NCBI GenBank assembly: GCA_903844635.1
Contig: CAIMUF010000021.1
Location: 1 to 54,461, forward strand
Source of the DNA: an uncultured Sulfuricurvum sp.
GTDB taxonomy: Bacteria; Campylobacterota; Campylobacteria; Campylobacterales; Sulfurimonadaceae
Direction: 5' to 3'
DNA: 54,461 nucleotides
Of the stretch, positions 25,396 through 35,957 are shown piece after piece. How positions within the stretch are numbered: position 1 is the stretch's first letter; each line of letters opens with the position of its first letter. Position numbers and translations under genes: made by a program. Below the pieces are notes generated by a model. It searched no databases. It worked only from the letters and a program-made list of their open reading frames with translations, and had not been told where the DNA came from.

Positions 25396-27263
25396 CAGTC
25401 CTCGATATAATTTTTAAGTTTACGACCCACTTTTGGGTGCTTGAGTTTTTTGATTGCACTGCTTTCAATTTGACGGACACGCTCACGGGTAACATTGAGC
25501 TCTTTACCAATCTCTTCTAATGTACGATCACTCTCGTCATCCATAATTCCGAATCGCATTTTAATAACGGCTTTTTCACGCTCATTGAGTTGCTCAAGAA
25601 CCCCTTCAATTTGCACTTTCAAGTCATCTTTGAGAATGGCATCGGATGGAGAAATGGACATTTTATCTTCGATAAAATCACCAAAACGACCATCTTCTTC
25701 ATTACCGATTGGAGCTTCAAGAGAAATTGGCTCTTTCGTGATCTTAATAACGTTTTTGACTTTTTCAACCGACAAGCCCACTTCTTCCGCGATGGTTTCA
25801 ACATCCGGCTCTTTCCCGTGCTCTTGAAGATGCTTACGCATAATTTTATTAATACGATTGATGGTCTCAATCATATGAATCGGGATACGAATTGTTCGCG
25901 CTTGGTCAGCAATAGCACGGCTGATTGCTTGACGAATCCACCATGTCGCATAGGTTGAAAATTTGTACCCTTTTTTGTATTCGAATTTATCGACAGCTTT
26001 CATCAAGCCGATATTTCCTTCTTGAATCAAGTCTAGGAACGGTAAACCACGATTGGTATAGCGTTTTGCTATCGAGACAACAAGACGGAGATTTGATTTT
26101 GCCATACGGGTTTTAGCAATTTCAGAAATACTTTTACCCCGTTTGATTTGCTCTAAAATATCAGCAAGTTTTTCAGGCTCCATATCAAATCCGCCTTTTG
26201 AGGCTTCTTTGGTTTGAATCAGTTTTTTAATCTCCATGTAGGTACTGACCATAGTGGCTTCAGGTACTTTACTTGAAATTTCTTCTTTGGTAAGATCACA
26301 AATTTTTTCCAAAATTATTTTGTGATTTTTTTTGAGCTGTTCATTGAAAAGAGGAAGTTTGTATTCTAAGCGCTTAAGTTCACGATCAAATCCTTCATCA
26401 CTTCGTAGTGCAGTTTCCATAGAACGAACTAACTCATTAATAAGTTTAGACGTAGGTCCTAGATCTAGCAATGCTTCTTTGAGTGTTTTTTTCTTGAAAC
26501 TGAGAGTAAGAAAAAACAAAACATAATCTGAGTCCATTTGTTCAAGAGTACGCTCTTCAAGCATTTTTTCTGTTGCTTTGGACCATTCTTTTTTTGCTTT
26601 TTCAAGAGCTTTAAAAGAGGTAACAACTTTTTCAATACGTTTTTTATCTTTGACAGAAGGAGCTTTTTCTTTTACTTCTTCATCATCATCATCAGTTGTT
26701 TCATCATCACTCTCACTCTCTGTTTCTTCTTCGCCGTCTTCAAAGCTTTTGAAAAGTTCTTTGACACGACGTTCACGATTAATTAGAGGGTCTTTATAGT
26801 CTAGGATAAAATCGATTAAATACGGGACAGAACAAATAGCATCGATAATAATACCTTCACCTGACTCCATACGTTTTGAGATTTCAACTTCTTCTTCTTT
26901 GGTTAAAAGAGGAATTTGTCCCATTTCTCGTAAGTACATACGAACAGGAGAATCAGAGCGTGACCACTCAAGAAGCTCATGCTGTTTGAGAATATCAAAC
27001 TGATCACTGCTTGCTTCTTCAATGTATTTAAGTTGTGCTATACGACGTGCTTCAGCTTCTTGCTGATTGAGCATTTTTGCATGTTCAGATGACGTAAAAA
27101 GACAAATTTTGAATTTTTCGGCCAATTTTAAAATATTTTTGGCTTGAGCAGAGGTGGGCTGCTTGTCGTAGGCTTCGACTATTGCTTCATAGGTTAAGCA
27201 ATTTTTCGATTTGTGTTCTGAAAATAGTGTTTCGAGATGTTTGTTTAAATCTTTGACGCTCAT
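25395..27263 (-). CDS. rpoD: RNA polymerase primary sigma factor (sigma70)
   Basis: 622 residues. Region 1.2 begins [10 protein letters not shown]; an extended non-conserved insert follows with a run of Glu/Asp/Ser/Thr (about 177-200); then region 2 ([12 protein letters not shown], the [20 protein letters not shown] core, [10 protein letters not shown]), region 3 and region 4 ending in T-R-E-R-V-R-Q-I-E helix-turn-helix. All DNA- and core-binding regions are intact. Probable -10 at 27301-27306 minus; ribosome site GGGAG. The downstream PAS-like gene shares its stop/start. Confidence 0.97.
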   Translation of the reverse strand: MSVKDLNKHLETLFSEHKSKNCLTYEAIVEAYDKQPTSAQAKNILKLAEKFKICLFTSSEHAKMLNQQEAEARRIAQLKYIEEASSDQFDILKQHELLEWSRSDSPVRMYLREMGQIPLLTKEEEVEISKRMESGEGIIIDAICSVPYLIDFILDYKDPLINRERRVKELFKSFEDGEEETESESDDETTDDDDEEVKEKAPSVKDKKRIEKVVTSFKALEKAKKEWSKATEKMLEERTLEQMDSDYVLFFLTLSFKKKTLKEALLDLGPTSKLINELVRSMETALRSDEGFDRELKRLEYKLPLFNEQLKKNHKIILEKICDLTKEEISSKVPEATMVSTYMEIKKLIQTKEASKGGFDMEPEKLADILEQIKRGKSISEIAKTRMAKSNLRLVVSIAKRYTNRGLPFLDLIQEGNIGLMKAVDKFEYKKGYKFSTYATWWIRQAISRAIADQARTIRIPIHMIETINRINKIMRKHLQEHGKEPDVETIAEEVGLSVEKVKNVIKITKEPISLEAPIGNEEDGRFGDFIEDKMSISPSDAILKDDLKVQIEGVLEQLNEREKAVIKMRFGIMDDESDRTLEEIGKELNVTRERVRQIESSAIKKLKHPKVGRKLKNYIED

Positions 27264-27300
27264 ACGCTAAAAGCTCCCTTGCGGTTTTAAAAAGAATCGG

Positions 27301-27306
27301 ATTATA
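27301..27306 (-). promoter_or_regulatory. Candidate -10 box of rpoD
   Basis: TATAAT on the minus strand, 38 bases before the rpoD ATG. It lies back to back with the sigma54-type promoter of flgF. Confidence 0.5.
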
Positions 27307-27349
27307 CCGAAATATTATTAAGTACGTCTAAATTGGAGTTATTAAAAAG

Positions 27350-27365
27350 TGGAATAGCCTTTGCT
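27350..27365 (+). promoter_or_regulatory. Sigma54-type -24/-12 promoter of flgFG
   Basis: TGGAATAGCCTTTGCT keeps the invariant GG (27351-27352) and GC (27363-27364) with exactly 10 bases between, as required for RpoN. It sits about 35 bases before the flgF ATG, giving a leader of about 23 bases. In Campylobacterota many rod and hook genes are RpoN/FlgSR-dependent, which agrees. Confidence 0.7.
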
Positions 27366-27398
27366 TAAGATGTCTAATATTGAATTTGGAGTGTGCCA

Positions 27399-28223
27399 AT
27401 GCAAACTGGATATTATGCTGCGACCGGAGGAATGATTGCTCAATTCAATCGTATGGATACGATTGCAGCAAACCTTGCAAATGCTAATACAGCTGGATAT
27501 AAGCACGATCAATTGATTACAGGTGATTTTGCAAAAATTTATAAAGAGGCGCGTGATACGCTGCCAATTGAGAATAATACGACAGAGGCTGCTTTATATT
27601 TAAATCGATCATTGGCTCGTGTTCCTCAAATCACCGATTCGTACACAGATTTTTCGCAAGGTACACTTCAAAAAACTGACAACACACTCGATTTGGCTCT
27701 TTCTAGAAATGATCAATTTTTTGCGGTAAAAACTCCACAAGGTGTACGTTTAACACGGGATGGGCTCTTTACTCTTAATGATGAAGGGAAACTGGTCAAT
27801 AAACAAGGATATGAAGTTCTTTCCAGCGATTATTTTCAGTCTAAAACTACCATTACTCTTAATCCTCAAGATTCTATTATAACCATTGATAAAAATGGAC
27901 TTATTAGTACAAATGTTCCCGGTTCTACCCAAATGATTGCCGGAAAAAAGATTATGGTAGTTGAACCTCAAAACTTACGATTGCTCAAGAAAGAAGGTGA
28001 CAATCTCTATATTCCTGATCCTTCTGTTGAAATAACCCCCATTGATCAAAGTGGTGGCGTTTTGCAAGGTTATACGGAAAAAAGTAACGTTAATGCCGTT
28101 AGTGAAATGATAGGACTGGTAGAAGCCAATCGGCTAGTAGGAATGTACCAAAAAGCAATGGATGCACAAATGAATGATATGAATCGCGATGCTATTGAAA
28201 AAATCGCTGTAACTCGACGATAA
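27399..28223 (+). CDS. flgF: Flagellar basal-body rod protein (FlgF/FlgG1-type)
   Basis: 274 residues from ATG 27399, with GGAG 7 bases upstream (an in-frame GTG at 27393 is too near that site). N-terminal rod motif M-D-T-I-A-A-N-L-A-N-A-N-T-A-G-Y-K and C-terminal motif N-V-N-A-V-S-E-M-I-G-L-V-E-A-N-R mark the family, which builds the axial rod via the flagellar type III export route. It lacks a Sec signal, as expected. The neighbour is FlgG, so this is most simply the proximal-rod FlgF. 17 bases separate the two; driven by the sigma54 promoter. Confidence 0.88.
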   Translation: MQTGYYAATGGMIAQFNRMDTIAANLANANTAGYKHDQLITGDFAKIYKEARDTLPIENNTTEAALYLNRSLARVPQITDSYTDFSQGTLQKTDNTLDLALSRNDQFFAVKTPQGVRLTRDGLFTLNDEGKLVNKQGYEVLSSDYFQSKTTITLNPQDSIITIDKNGLISTNVPGSTQMIAGKKIMVVEPQNLRLLKKEGDNLYIPDPSVEITPIDQSGGVLQGYTEKSNVNAVSEMIGLVEANRLVGMYQKAMDAQMNDMNRDAIEKIAVTRR

Positions 28224-28240
28224 TTTAAGGAGATAAGACC

Positions 28241-29029
28241 ATGATGCAATCACTTTATACCAGTTCCACGGGAATGATGGCAATGCAAACCCAAATCGAT
28301 ACTACGGCGAATAATATTGCCAACGTTAACACCATGGGATATAAAAAATCTCGTGCAGAATTCGCGGATTTGATGTACAAAGTTATGACGTATGCAGGAA
28401 CATCCACCAGTGATACTACTAAATCTCCAACAGGAATTGAAGTAGGTCTTGGGGTTCGTCCAACGGCCATTAATAAAATATTTTCTGAGGGAAGTTTAAA
28501 ACAAACGGACAATTCTCTTGACTTGGCGATTACGGGAAAAGGATTTTTGAAATTGCAATTGCCAAATGGTACTGAAGTGTACACCCGTAATGGATCATTG
28601 AAAGTGGATCAAAATGGGACATTGGTAAATTCTGACGGGTATACAGTTATTCCTGAAATCGTTATTCCGGATGATGCCATTGATATTAGTATTGGAACAG
28701 ACGGTATTGTCAGCGTCACGCAACCGGGGCAAGCACAAGCTACTCAAGTAGGGCAGCTTACTCTCACCAATTTTATCAATCCGGCGGGTCTGCATGCTAT
28801 GGGAGATAATCTTTTTGTCGAAACGGACAGTTCTGGTCAACCGGTTGAGGGGACTCCTGGAGATACGGGGTTGGGAAATATTAGACAAGGATTTGTGGAG
28901 CTTTCAAACGTTCAGTTGGTTGTTGAACTTACCGATCTTATTACGGGTCAGCGTGCATACGATGCGAATTCAAAAGTAATTACTACGAGTGATGAAATGT
29001 TGGCAACAACCAATGGATTGAAACGATAA
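28241..29029 (+). CDS. flgG: Flagellar distal rod protein FlgG
   Basis: 262 residues, behind AGGAG. The start M-M-Q-S-L-Y-T-S-S-T-G-M and D-T-T-A-N-N-I-A-N-V-N-T-M-G-Y-K-K-S-R-A are diagnostic for FlgG, as is the end region F-V-E-L-S-N-V-Q-L-V-V-E-L-T-D-L-I-T-G-Q-R-A-Y. Forms the distal rod that passes the LP-ring bushing. Followed by an unusual perfect palindrome and a second hairpin before the convergent adk. Confidence 0.96.
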   Translation: MMQSLYTSSTGMMAMQTQIDTTANNIANVNTMGYKKSRAEFADLMYKVMTYAGTSTSDTTKSPTGIEVGLGVRPTAINKIFSEGSLKQTDNSLDLAITGKGFLKLQLPNGTEVYTRNGSLKVDQNGTLVNSDGYTVIPEIVIPDDAIDISIGTDGIVSVTQPGQAQATQVGQLTLTNFINPAGLHAMGDNLFVETDSSGQPVEGTPGDTGLGNIRQGFVELSNVQLVVELTDLITGQRAYDANSKVITTSDEMLATTNGLKR

Positions 29030-29044
29030 CATCTGATATTACGC

Positions 29045-29070
29045 ATTAAAACGAATGCATTCGTTTTAAT
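29045..29070. terminator. 26-bp perfect palindrome between flgG and adk
   Basis: Every base of 29045-29070 is self-complementary: stem ATTAAAACGAA with TTCGTTTTAAT around a TGCA centre. In RNA it gives an 11-bp stem with a 4-base loop from either strand. The T4 in the 3' arm and its place 15 bases after the flgG stop suggest a bidirectional terminator; a protein-binding palindrome is the alternative. Confidence 0.55.
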
Positions 29071-29106
29071 AGCATGGACAAATGTCCCTGCAACCCCCTA
29101 AAGCTA

Positions 29107-29127
29107 CCCACATCTCTCGGATGTGGG
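29107..29127. terminator. Hairpin after adk (minus strand)
   Basis: CCCACATC-TCTCG-GATGTGGG gives a perfect 8-bp stem and 5-base loop, 18 bases beyond the adk stop. No U-run follows on either strand, so it may be an mRNA-end stabiliser rather than a classical terminator; together with the palindrome at 29045 it fills the convergent gap. Confidence 0.5.
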
Positions 29128-29145
29128 AGAAAAACAAACTTTATA

Positions 29146-30386
<1,241 letters not shown>

Positions 30387-30410
30387 TAATTTGATCCTTT
30401 TTATAATCTT

Positions 30411-30479
30411 CCCTGAAAGGGCAAGCTTTTGTGCCTTAGTGGCAAGCGTAGCCGATGGGGCTTTTGCTCCATTGGCGTC
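30411..30479 (-). repeat. Dispersed hairpin repeat, copy B
   Basis: Immediately after the aspS stop and before the short adenylate kinase gene. Same order as copy A: small hairpin CCCT-GAA-AGGG (30411-30421), conserved core (30421-30453, 30 of 33 bases as in copy A), and hairpin 30451-30458 with 30469-30476 (GCCGATGG/CCATTGGC, including one G-U pair). One stem position is A-T in copy A and T-A here, a compensatory change. Confidence 0.75.
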
Positions 30480-32234
30480 TTATTTAATGGTTTCACGAAG
30501 GCGGATATGAAGTTCACGAAGTTGAGTGAGCTCCACCGGACTTGGTGCTTGCGTCATAATACAAGATGCTTTTTGTGTTTTCGGGAACGCGATAACGTCA
30601 CGAATACTATCTTTTTTCGATAATAGCATCATGAAACGGTCAAATCCGATCGCAAAACCACCGTGTGGAGGTGCTCCGAATTTGAGAGCATCGAGAAGGA
30701 ATCCGAATTTTTCTTGTGCTTCTTCTTCTTCAATCCCCAACAATCTAAAGATTTGTTCTTGAAGGGCTTGTTTGTGAATACGAATCGATCCGCCACCAAG
30801 TTCTGTACCGTTTAGAACGATGTCATACGCGATGGATTCTATGTCTTCGAGATGCTCATGATTCAAATCACGTGGCATAGTAAAGGGGTGGTGAAGCGCT
30901 TTGACACGACCGTCTTCTATTTCGAACATTGGGAAATCAACAACCCATACGAATTCAAAACGGTCTTTGTCGATAAGATTCATTTTTTCATGTTCTGCAA
31001 TGAAGATACGGAAACGCCCCATATAGTCCCAAACCGTTTTCTTATCTCCGGCACCGAAGAATACAACGTCGCCAACTTGAAGCTCTGTGCGATCCACAAG
31101 AAGCTGTAAATCTTCAGCCGTAAAGAATTTTTCCAATGGTCCTTTGAGACCGTCTTCTTTCATTTGGAAATAACCAAGTCCTTTTGCTCCGAATTTACGG
31201 ACATAATCTTCAAAACTTTTCATTTCACGTTTTGAGAAGACCAAATCAGCACCTGGTACACGAAGCGCTTTGATACGATTCATCTTAGAATTTGCAGCAA
31301 TTGCAGTAAAAATTTCATTGTCACAACGTTCAAAAATATCAATAACATCAACCATTTTTAGGTCGTAGCGAAGATCCGGCTTATCTGATCCGTACCATTC
31401 CATTGCGTCCGAGTATTTGATACGGTTAAATGGGGTAACCACAGTATGTCCTGCACTTGCAAACATTCCGACAATTAATTCTTCTGCAACACGGATAACG
31501 TCTTCTTGATTACAAAATGACATCTCGACATCGATTTGAGTAAATTCCGGTTGACGATCAGCACGTAAATCTTCATCACGGAAACATTTTGCGATTTGGA
31601 AGTAACGGTCAAATCCGCCCACCATCAAAAGCTGTTTAAACAACTGCGGTGATTGTGGAAGAGCATAAAATTCACCTTCATGAACACGGCTAGGGACGAG
31701 ATAATCTCGGGCACCCTCAGGGGTTGATTTTGTCAAAATCGGAGTTTCGACTTCCAAAAATCCTAGACTGTCAAGAACGTTGCGTGCAGCAATAGCAGCT
31801 TTTGAGCGAAGTAAAAAGGTGTTGTACATCGCTGGGTTACGCAAATCTAAATAGCGGTATTTAAGACGTATCTCTTCACCGACATTGTTGTCACCAATCA
31901 TAAAAGGGACAGCTTCAGAACGGTTTTCGATAATCAACTCATCCACGATCACTTCGATAGCCCCGGTTTTGAGACGCGGGTTAACCAGTCCTTCTCCACG
32001 AGCGCGAATACGTCCATGTGCTATGAGGACAAATTCATCACGAACTTCACTTGCCAATTTGTGCGCATTTGCATTGTCAGCAGGGTCACAAACGAGTTGG
32101 ATCAAACCGCTTTTATCGCGTAAATCAATAAAAACGATACCACCGTGGTCGCGGTGACTGTTCGCCCAACCACATAAAACGACTTTTTCGCCAACGTTTG
32201 TTTCATTTAATTCAGTACAAAAATGACTTCTCAA
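30480..32234 (-). CDS. aspS: Aspartyl-tRNA synthetase
   Basis: 584 residues, class II. N-terminal OB-fold anticodon domain, motif 2 [18 protein letters not shown], bacterial GAD insertion domain (about 290-420), and motif 3 G-F-A-I-G-F-D-R-F. In Campylobacterota this enzyme is usually non-discriminating, charging both tRNA-Asp and tRNA-Asn, with GatCAB correcting the latter; that is family knowledge, not shown here. ATG 32234 has AAGGA upstream and a TATAAT at 32263-32268. Confidence 0.96.
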   Translation of the reverse strand: MRSHFCTELNETNVGEKVVLCGWANSHRDHGGIVFIDLRDKSGLIQLVCDPADNANAHKLASEVRDEFVLIAHGRIRARGEGLVNPRLKTGAIEVIVDELIIENRSEAVPFMIGDNNVGEEIRLKYRYLDLRNPAMYNTFLLRSKAAIAARNVLDSLGFLEVETPILTKSTPEGARDYLVPSRVHEGEFYALPQSPQLFKQLLMVGGFDRYFQIAKCFRDEDLRADRQPEFTQIDVEMSFCNQEDVIRVAEELIVGMFASAGHTVVTPFNRIKYSDAMEWYGSDKPDLRYDLKMVDVIDIFERCDNEIFTAIAANSKMNRIKALRVPGADLVFSKREMKSFEDYVRKFGAKGLGYFQMKEDGLKGPLEKFFTAEDLQLLVDRTELQVGDVVFFGAGDKKTVWDYMGRFRIFIAEHEKMNLIDKDRFEFVWVVDFPMFEIEDGRVKALHHPFTMPRDLNHEHLEDIESIAYDIVLNGTELGGGSIRIHKQALQEQIFRLLGIEEEEAQEKFGFLLDALKFGAPPHGGFAIGFDRFMMLLSKKDSIRDVIAFPKTQKASCIMTQAPSPVELTQLRELHIRLRETIK

Positions 32235-32262
32235 ATCAAAGTCCTTGGGTTAATTTTTCGCA

Positions 32263-32268
32263 ATTATA
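32263..32268 (-). promoter_or_regulatory. Candidate -10 box of aspS
   Basis: TATAAT on the minus strand, 29 bases before the aspS ATG; back to back with the recQ promoter. Confidence 0.5.
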
Positions 32269-32322
32269 CCGCTTACAATCTTTTGGTTTGATAATAGTGA
32301 GGTTAGAGATCGGCGATGGTGC

Positions 32323-32328
32323 TATAAT
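32323..32328 (+). promoter_or_regulatory. Candidate -10 box of recQ
   Basis: TATAAT 37 bases before the recQ ATG at 32365. No clear -35. Confidence 0.45.
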
Positions 32329-32364
32329 TCGCGAATAAAAGAACTGTATTGAATAAGGATGTCC

Positions 32365-34164
32365 ATGTTAGCTGAGAATAAAAAGTACTCTGTACTTAAA
32401 AGCGTATTTGGACATTCTTCTTTTAGAGCATTTCAAGAAGAAGCCGTTGATGCCATTGTTGCAGGACAAGATGTAATGATGATTTTACCTACAGGTGCGG
32501 GGAAATCATTGTGTTACCAACTGCCTGCTTTGTTAATGAATGGTGTGACGGTAGTTGTTTCTCCTCTATTAGCCTTGATGCACGATCAGATTACAGCGCT
32601 GTCGGCTTTTGGGATAGATGCTGCCATGGTATCCTCTATGCAAACAGCTCAAGAAATTGAGATAACGATGAAAAAGGCAATGAATGCAGAGCTCAAATTT
32701 TTGTATGTTGCACCGGAGCGTTTAAAAAGCGGAGAGTTTATCCGATTTTTACGCAATGTTCCGATGGATTTTTTTGTCGTCGATGAAGCGCACTGTGTCA
32801 GCGAATGGGGACATGAATTTCGTGAAGACTATCGGCAACTGTACCGTTTGCGGGAACTTTTTCCCTCTGTACTCATAGCCGCATTTACAGCAACGGCTAC
32901 CCATTTGGTCGAGCACGATATTCTTTCACAGCTCAGGCTTAATGATCCGGTACTTATACGGGCAAAAGTGTCAAGAGAAAACCTCAGAATTACAGCACAA
33001 AATCGCAACGGAAATGGTCGTGAGCAGCTGATGGAGTTTTTGGGCAGTTATGAGAATGAAAGCGGTATCGTTTACACATTTACTCGCAAAGAGGCGGAAG
33101 CACTGGCCCAATTTTTGAGTCTCAAAAAAATTCCTGCCCAAGCGTATCATGCAGGATTACCAACGCATCAAAAAAATGAGACGTATCGAGCATTTTTGAA
33201 TGATGAGATCAGAGTTGTTGTTGCTACTGTCGCTTTTGGAATGGGAATTGATAAAAGTAACATACGCTTCGTCGTTCACACTTCACTGCCTAAAACCATC
33301 GAAAATTACTATCAAGAGATCGGACGAGCAGGGCGAGATGGTTTGGATGCTTCCACTTTACTGTTGTTTTCTACCTCGGATTTTTTAGAGCGACGACGGA
33401 TGATCGAGGCACAACCTGAATCGGCGTATAAAAAATTAGCGTTTGAAAAATTGGAGGCAACATCCAAATTTGCATCCTCCCAAGTATGCCGTCATCAACT
33501 GATCGCCGAGTATTTCGATGACAGTGCAATAGCATGCCAAACACGATGTGACAATTGTCTGCAACCGGATAAAGAGAGCATGGACATTACCCAAGAGTCA
33601 CTCAAGCTGCTTTCTTGCGTTTATCGCAGCGGACAGCGGTTCGGGCTCCACTATGTTGTTGATATTTTATTGGGGTCTGGGAATGAAAAAATAATACAAA
33701 ACGGGCACAACACGCTTTCGGTCTATGGGATCGGAAAAGACAAAAGTCGTGGTCAGTGGCTCACAATAGGAGACAGACTTCTCGAATTAAAAGCTCTGAG
33801 ACAAGGCGAGTTTAAAGTTATGCAACTCGATGAACACGGATTAGAGATAATCAAAAAGTCTCTCCCTGTGACAATTCGAAAAGAGAGGATGGCAGAGAAG
33901 AAAAAAGGATCTTCCAGTACGACTAAAGTAACCTACGCTTCCGGGGCAAATCACCTTATTTTTGAGAAATTACGGGTTCTTAGAACGGATATTGCCAAAC
34001 GAGCCGGCGTTCCTCCTTATGTCGTATTTAGTGATAAAACACTTCAGGACATGGCAGTAAAACTTCCGAAAAATAAAGACGAAATGCTGCAAGTTGGCGG
34101 AGTAGGTGATGTAAAGTTTGAACGATACGGCGAAGCATTTTTAGCGTTGTGTATATCATTATGA
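32365..34164 (+). CDS. recQ: ATP-dependent DNA helicase RecQ
   Basis: 599 residues from ATG 32365, with AAGGA 5 bases upstream; the ATG at 32359 touches that site. Superfamily 2 motifs: LPTGAGKSLCYQ (Walker A), D-E-A-H-C-V-S-E-W-G-H (DEAH and RecQ aromatic loop), F-T-A-T-A-T, and motif VI Q-E-I-G-R-A-G-R-D-G. A zinc region with four Cys (C-R-H, later C-x-x-R-C-D-N-C) and an RQC-like part follow, then one HRDC domain at the end (about 525-599). Unwinds DNA in recombination repair. Length matches E. coli RecQ. Confidence 0.95.
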   Translation: MLAENKKYSVLKSVFGHSSFRAFQEEAVDAIVAGQDVMMILPTGAGKSLCYQLPALLMNGVTVVVSPLLALMHDQITALSAFGIDAAMVSSMQTAQEIEITMKKAMNAELKFLYVAPERLKSGEFIRFLRNVPMDFFVVDEAHCVSEWGHEFREDYRQLYRLRELFPSVLIAAFTATATHLVEHDILSQLRLNDPVLIRAKVSRENLRITAQNRNGNGREQLMEFLGSYENESGIVYTFTRKEAEALAQFLSLKKIPAQAYHAGLPTHQKNETYRAFLNDEIRVVVATVAFGMGIDKSNIRFVVHTSLPKTIENYYQEIGRAGRDGLDASTLLLFSTSDFLERRRMIEAQPESAYKKLAFEKLEATSKFASSQVCRHQLIAEYFDDSAIACQTRCDNCLQPDKESMDITQESLKLLSCVYRSGQRFGLHYVVDILLGSGNEKIIQNGHNTLSVYGIGKDKSRGQWLTIGDRLLELKALRQGEFKVMQLDEHGLEIIKKSLPVTIRKERMAEKKKGSSSTTKVTYASGANHLIFEKLRVLRTDIAKRAGVPPYVVFSDKTLQDMAVKLPKNKDEMLQVGGVGDVKFERYGEAFLALCISL

Positions 34165-34306
34165 ATTTAATATTAATTAATAATAGCTCTTTTTAATTTA
34201 TTCTTTCAGTCTTTAAAATCTATTTAAATATAGTTGTATCTTGAGATTCTTTTGTAACTTTTTTCATATATGATGTGTTTCATAAAATGATACTAAAGGG
34301 AACAGC

Positions 34307-35401
34307 ATGGGTTGGTTTGGTAATGATGACGTTTTAAATAATGAGATAGTGCGTGTCAAAAAAGAAAATGAGGAACTTAAACTGCAGAACCAAAGTTTAA
34401 GTGATAATCTTCGTGAAAAAGAGATGTTTATCCAAGCTCAAATGACAGAGCATAAATGTGAAAATGCGTCATCAATAATGACCTATCAAAATCAGCAACT
34501 CAAAAAAAATCTTGTTGATATTCAAGGCAATATGGCAACATCTGTTACCTCTTCAAAAGAAAATATTGCACAATCAACATCCCTATTGGAAAACATTATG
34601 GACCTTGGAAGCAAAGCATCGGCGATTTCAGTAACGTTAGAGGATTTGAACCATTTGGCTTTAGATTCAATGGACACAGTACAAGCGCTTTCTCAGCGAG
34701 CTCAAGACGTAGCCAGCATCTTAGGTCTTATAAAAGATATTTCTGATCAAACAAATCTATTAGCGCTTAATGCTGCGATTGAAGCCGCACGTGCAGGAGA
34801 ACATGGTCGTGGGTTTGCTGTTGTTGCAGATGAAGTACGTAAGCTTGCCGACCGAACCGATAAAGCGATCAGTGAAATTAATATATCCTTGCAGTCCATG
34901 AAACAAGACGTTAGTACTATTGGAGAAAAATTTGAACAGATTCAAGAAAGAATTACGGATTCTAACAAATCCGTAGCAAGTTTCAACACGAATATGGAGC
35001 AAAATGCGTCGCTAATGCGCCATACGTTTACGAATACTGCACATACGGCGGAACGGATTTTTATGAGTTTAGCGAAGCTTGATCATGTTATTTGGAAAAT
35101 AAACACCTACCTCTCAGCGGTCATGAAAAAAGAAGCTTTTGCATTTGTAGATCATCATAATTGCAGATTAGGAAAATGGTACCTCGAAGGCGAAGGTGCT
35201 GATTTTTTCAAAAAAACATCCAGTTATCCAACGCTTGAAGCCCCTCATGCCATTGTCCATAATTCAACCCATAAAATTTTTGATCTTATGCAAAAAGAGA
35301 GTATCGGATCCGATGCATTTGTTAAAATATTTCAAGATATGGAACAAGCCAGTGATGATGTATTTACTATTTTAGATAAAATGCTCCAAGAAAAGCAATA
35401 A
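34307..35401 (+). CDS. Cytosolic methyl-accepting chemoreceptor with CZB domain (TlpD-like)
   Basis: 364 residues with no membrane helix. An N-terminal coiled coil (about 10-45) precedes the signalling tip, seen as [19 protein letters not shown] and [18 protein letters not shown]. The C-terminal about 110 residues are a chemoreceptor zinc-binding domain: D-H-V-x-W-K, then [10 protein letters not shown], then H-A-I-V-H provide the His3Cys zinc site. Helicobacter TlpD and Campylobacter relatives share this layout and respond to oxidants or energy state; a like role is inferred. Own ribosome site AGGGA; followed after 25 bases by yaeQ. Confidence 0.9.
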   Translation: MGWFGNDDVLNNEIVRVKKENEELKLQNQSLSDNLREKEMFIQAQMTEHKCENASSIMTYQNQQLKKNLVDIQGNMATSVTSSKENIAQSTSLLENIMDLGSKASAISVTLEDLNHLALDSMDTVQALSQRAQDVASILGLIKDISDQTNLLALNAAIEAARAGEHGRGFAVVADEVRKLADRTDKAISEINISLQSMKQDVSTIGEKFEQIQERITDSNKSVASFNTNMEQNASLMRHTFTNTAHTAERIFMSLAKLDHVIWKINTYLSAVMKKEAFAFVDHHNCRLGKWYLEGEGADFFKKTSSYPTLEAPHAIVHNSTHKIFDLMQKESIGSDAFVKIFQDMEQASDDVFTILDKMLQEKQ

Positions 35402-35426
35402 ATTACGATTTCAAGACAGGAAAAAA

Positions 35427-35954
35427 ATGGCAATAGGTTCAACGATTTACAAAGTACAGCTAAGTATTGCCAATATGGATCAAAACTACTATGAAACACA
35501 TGAATTGACCCTTGCCCAGCACCCATCTGAAACCAATGAACGACTCATGATACGTTTGGCAACTTTTGCCCTTAATGCATCCCAACGACTGATCATAACC
35601 AAAGGAATCGGGGCAGATGATGAACCTGATGTATGGCAAAAAAATTACAGCGGAGAGATCGAACTGTGGATTGATTTGGGACAAGTGGATGAAAAGCGTC
35701 TCCGTAAAGCCTGCGGCAGAAGCGAAAAGGTAATCGTATATACTTACAATCCAAAAAGTGCAACAGCTTGGTGGCGTCAGAACAGTGCCACCTTCGCACG
35801 CTTTAAAAACCTAAGTGTCATTCATCTGAATTGCGAAGGGATAGACGCATTGTGCGAACGTTCTATGCGTCTGCAGTGCAATATCAGTGATACTGAGTTA
35901 ACACTTCATAGTGATAAAAAAGATGTACTCATCACGCAAGAATGCTGGCAATAA
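35427..35954 (+). CDS. yaeQ: YaeQ-family protein
   Basis: 175 residues. Start I-Y-K-V-Q-L-S-I-A-N-M-D-x-x-Y-Y, then R-L-M-I-R-L-A-T-F-A-L-N, P-D-V-W-Q and G-E-I-E-L-W-I-D-L-G-Q are YaeQ hallmarks. The family has a PD-(D/E)xK nuclease-like fold but no established reaction. The E-L-W-I-D-L-G-Q segment probably holds the fold's core acidic residues. Downstream of the chemoreceptor on the same strand; ends 3 bases before the convergent M29-like gene. Confidence 0.88.
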   Translation: MAIGSTIYKVQLSIANMDQNYYETHELTLAQHPSETNERLMIRLATFALNASQRLIITKGIGADDEPDVWQKNYSGEIELWIDLGQVDEKRLRKACGRSEKVIVYTYNPKSATAWWRQNSATFARFKNLSVIHLNCEGIDALCERSMRLQCNISDTELTLHSDKKDVLITQECWQ

Positions 35955-35957
35955 TTA

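Noticed and set aside
27399-29029. flgF and flgG as a recent duplication
   Set aside because: The two share only the family end motifs and differ widely between; they are the usual pair of rod proteins.
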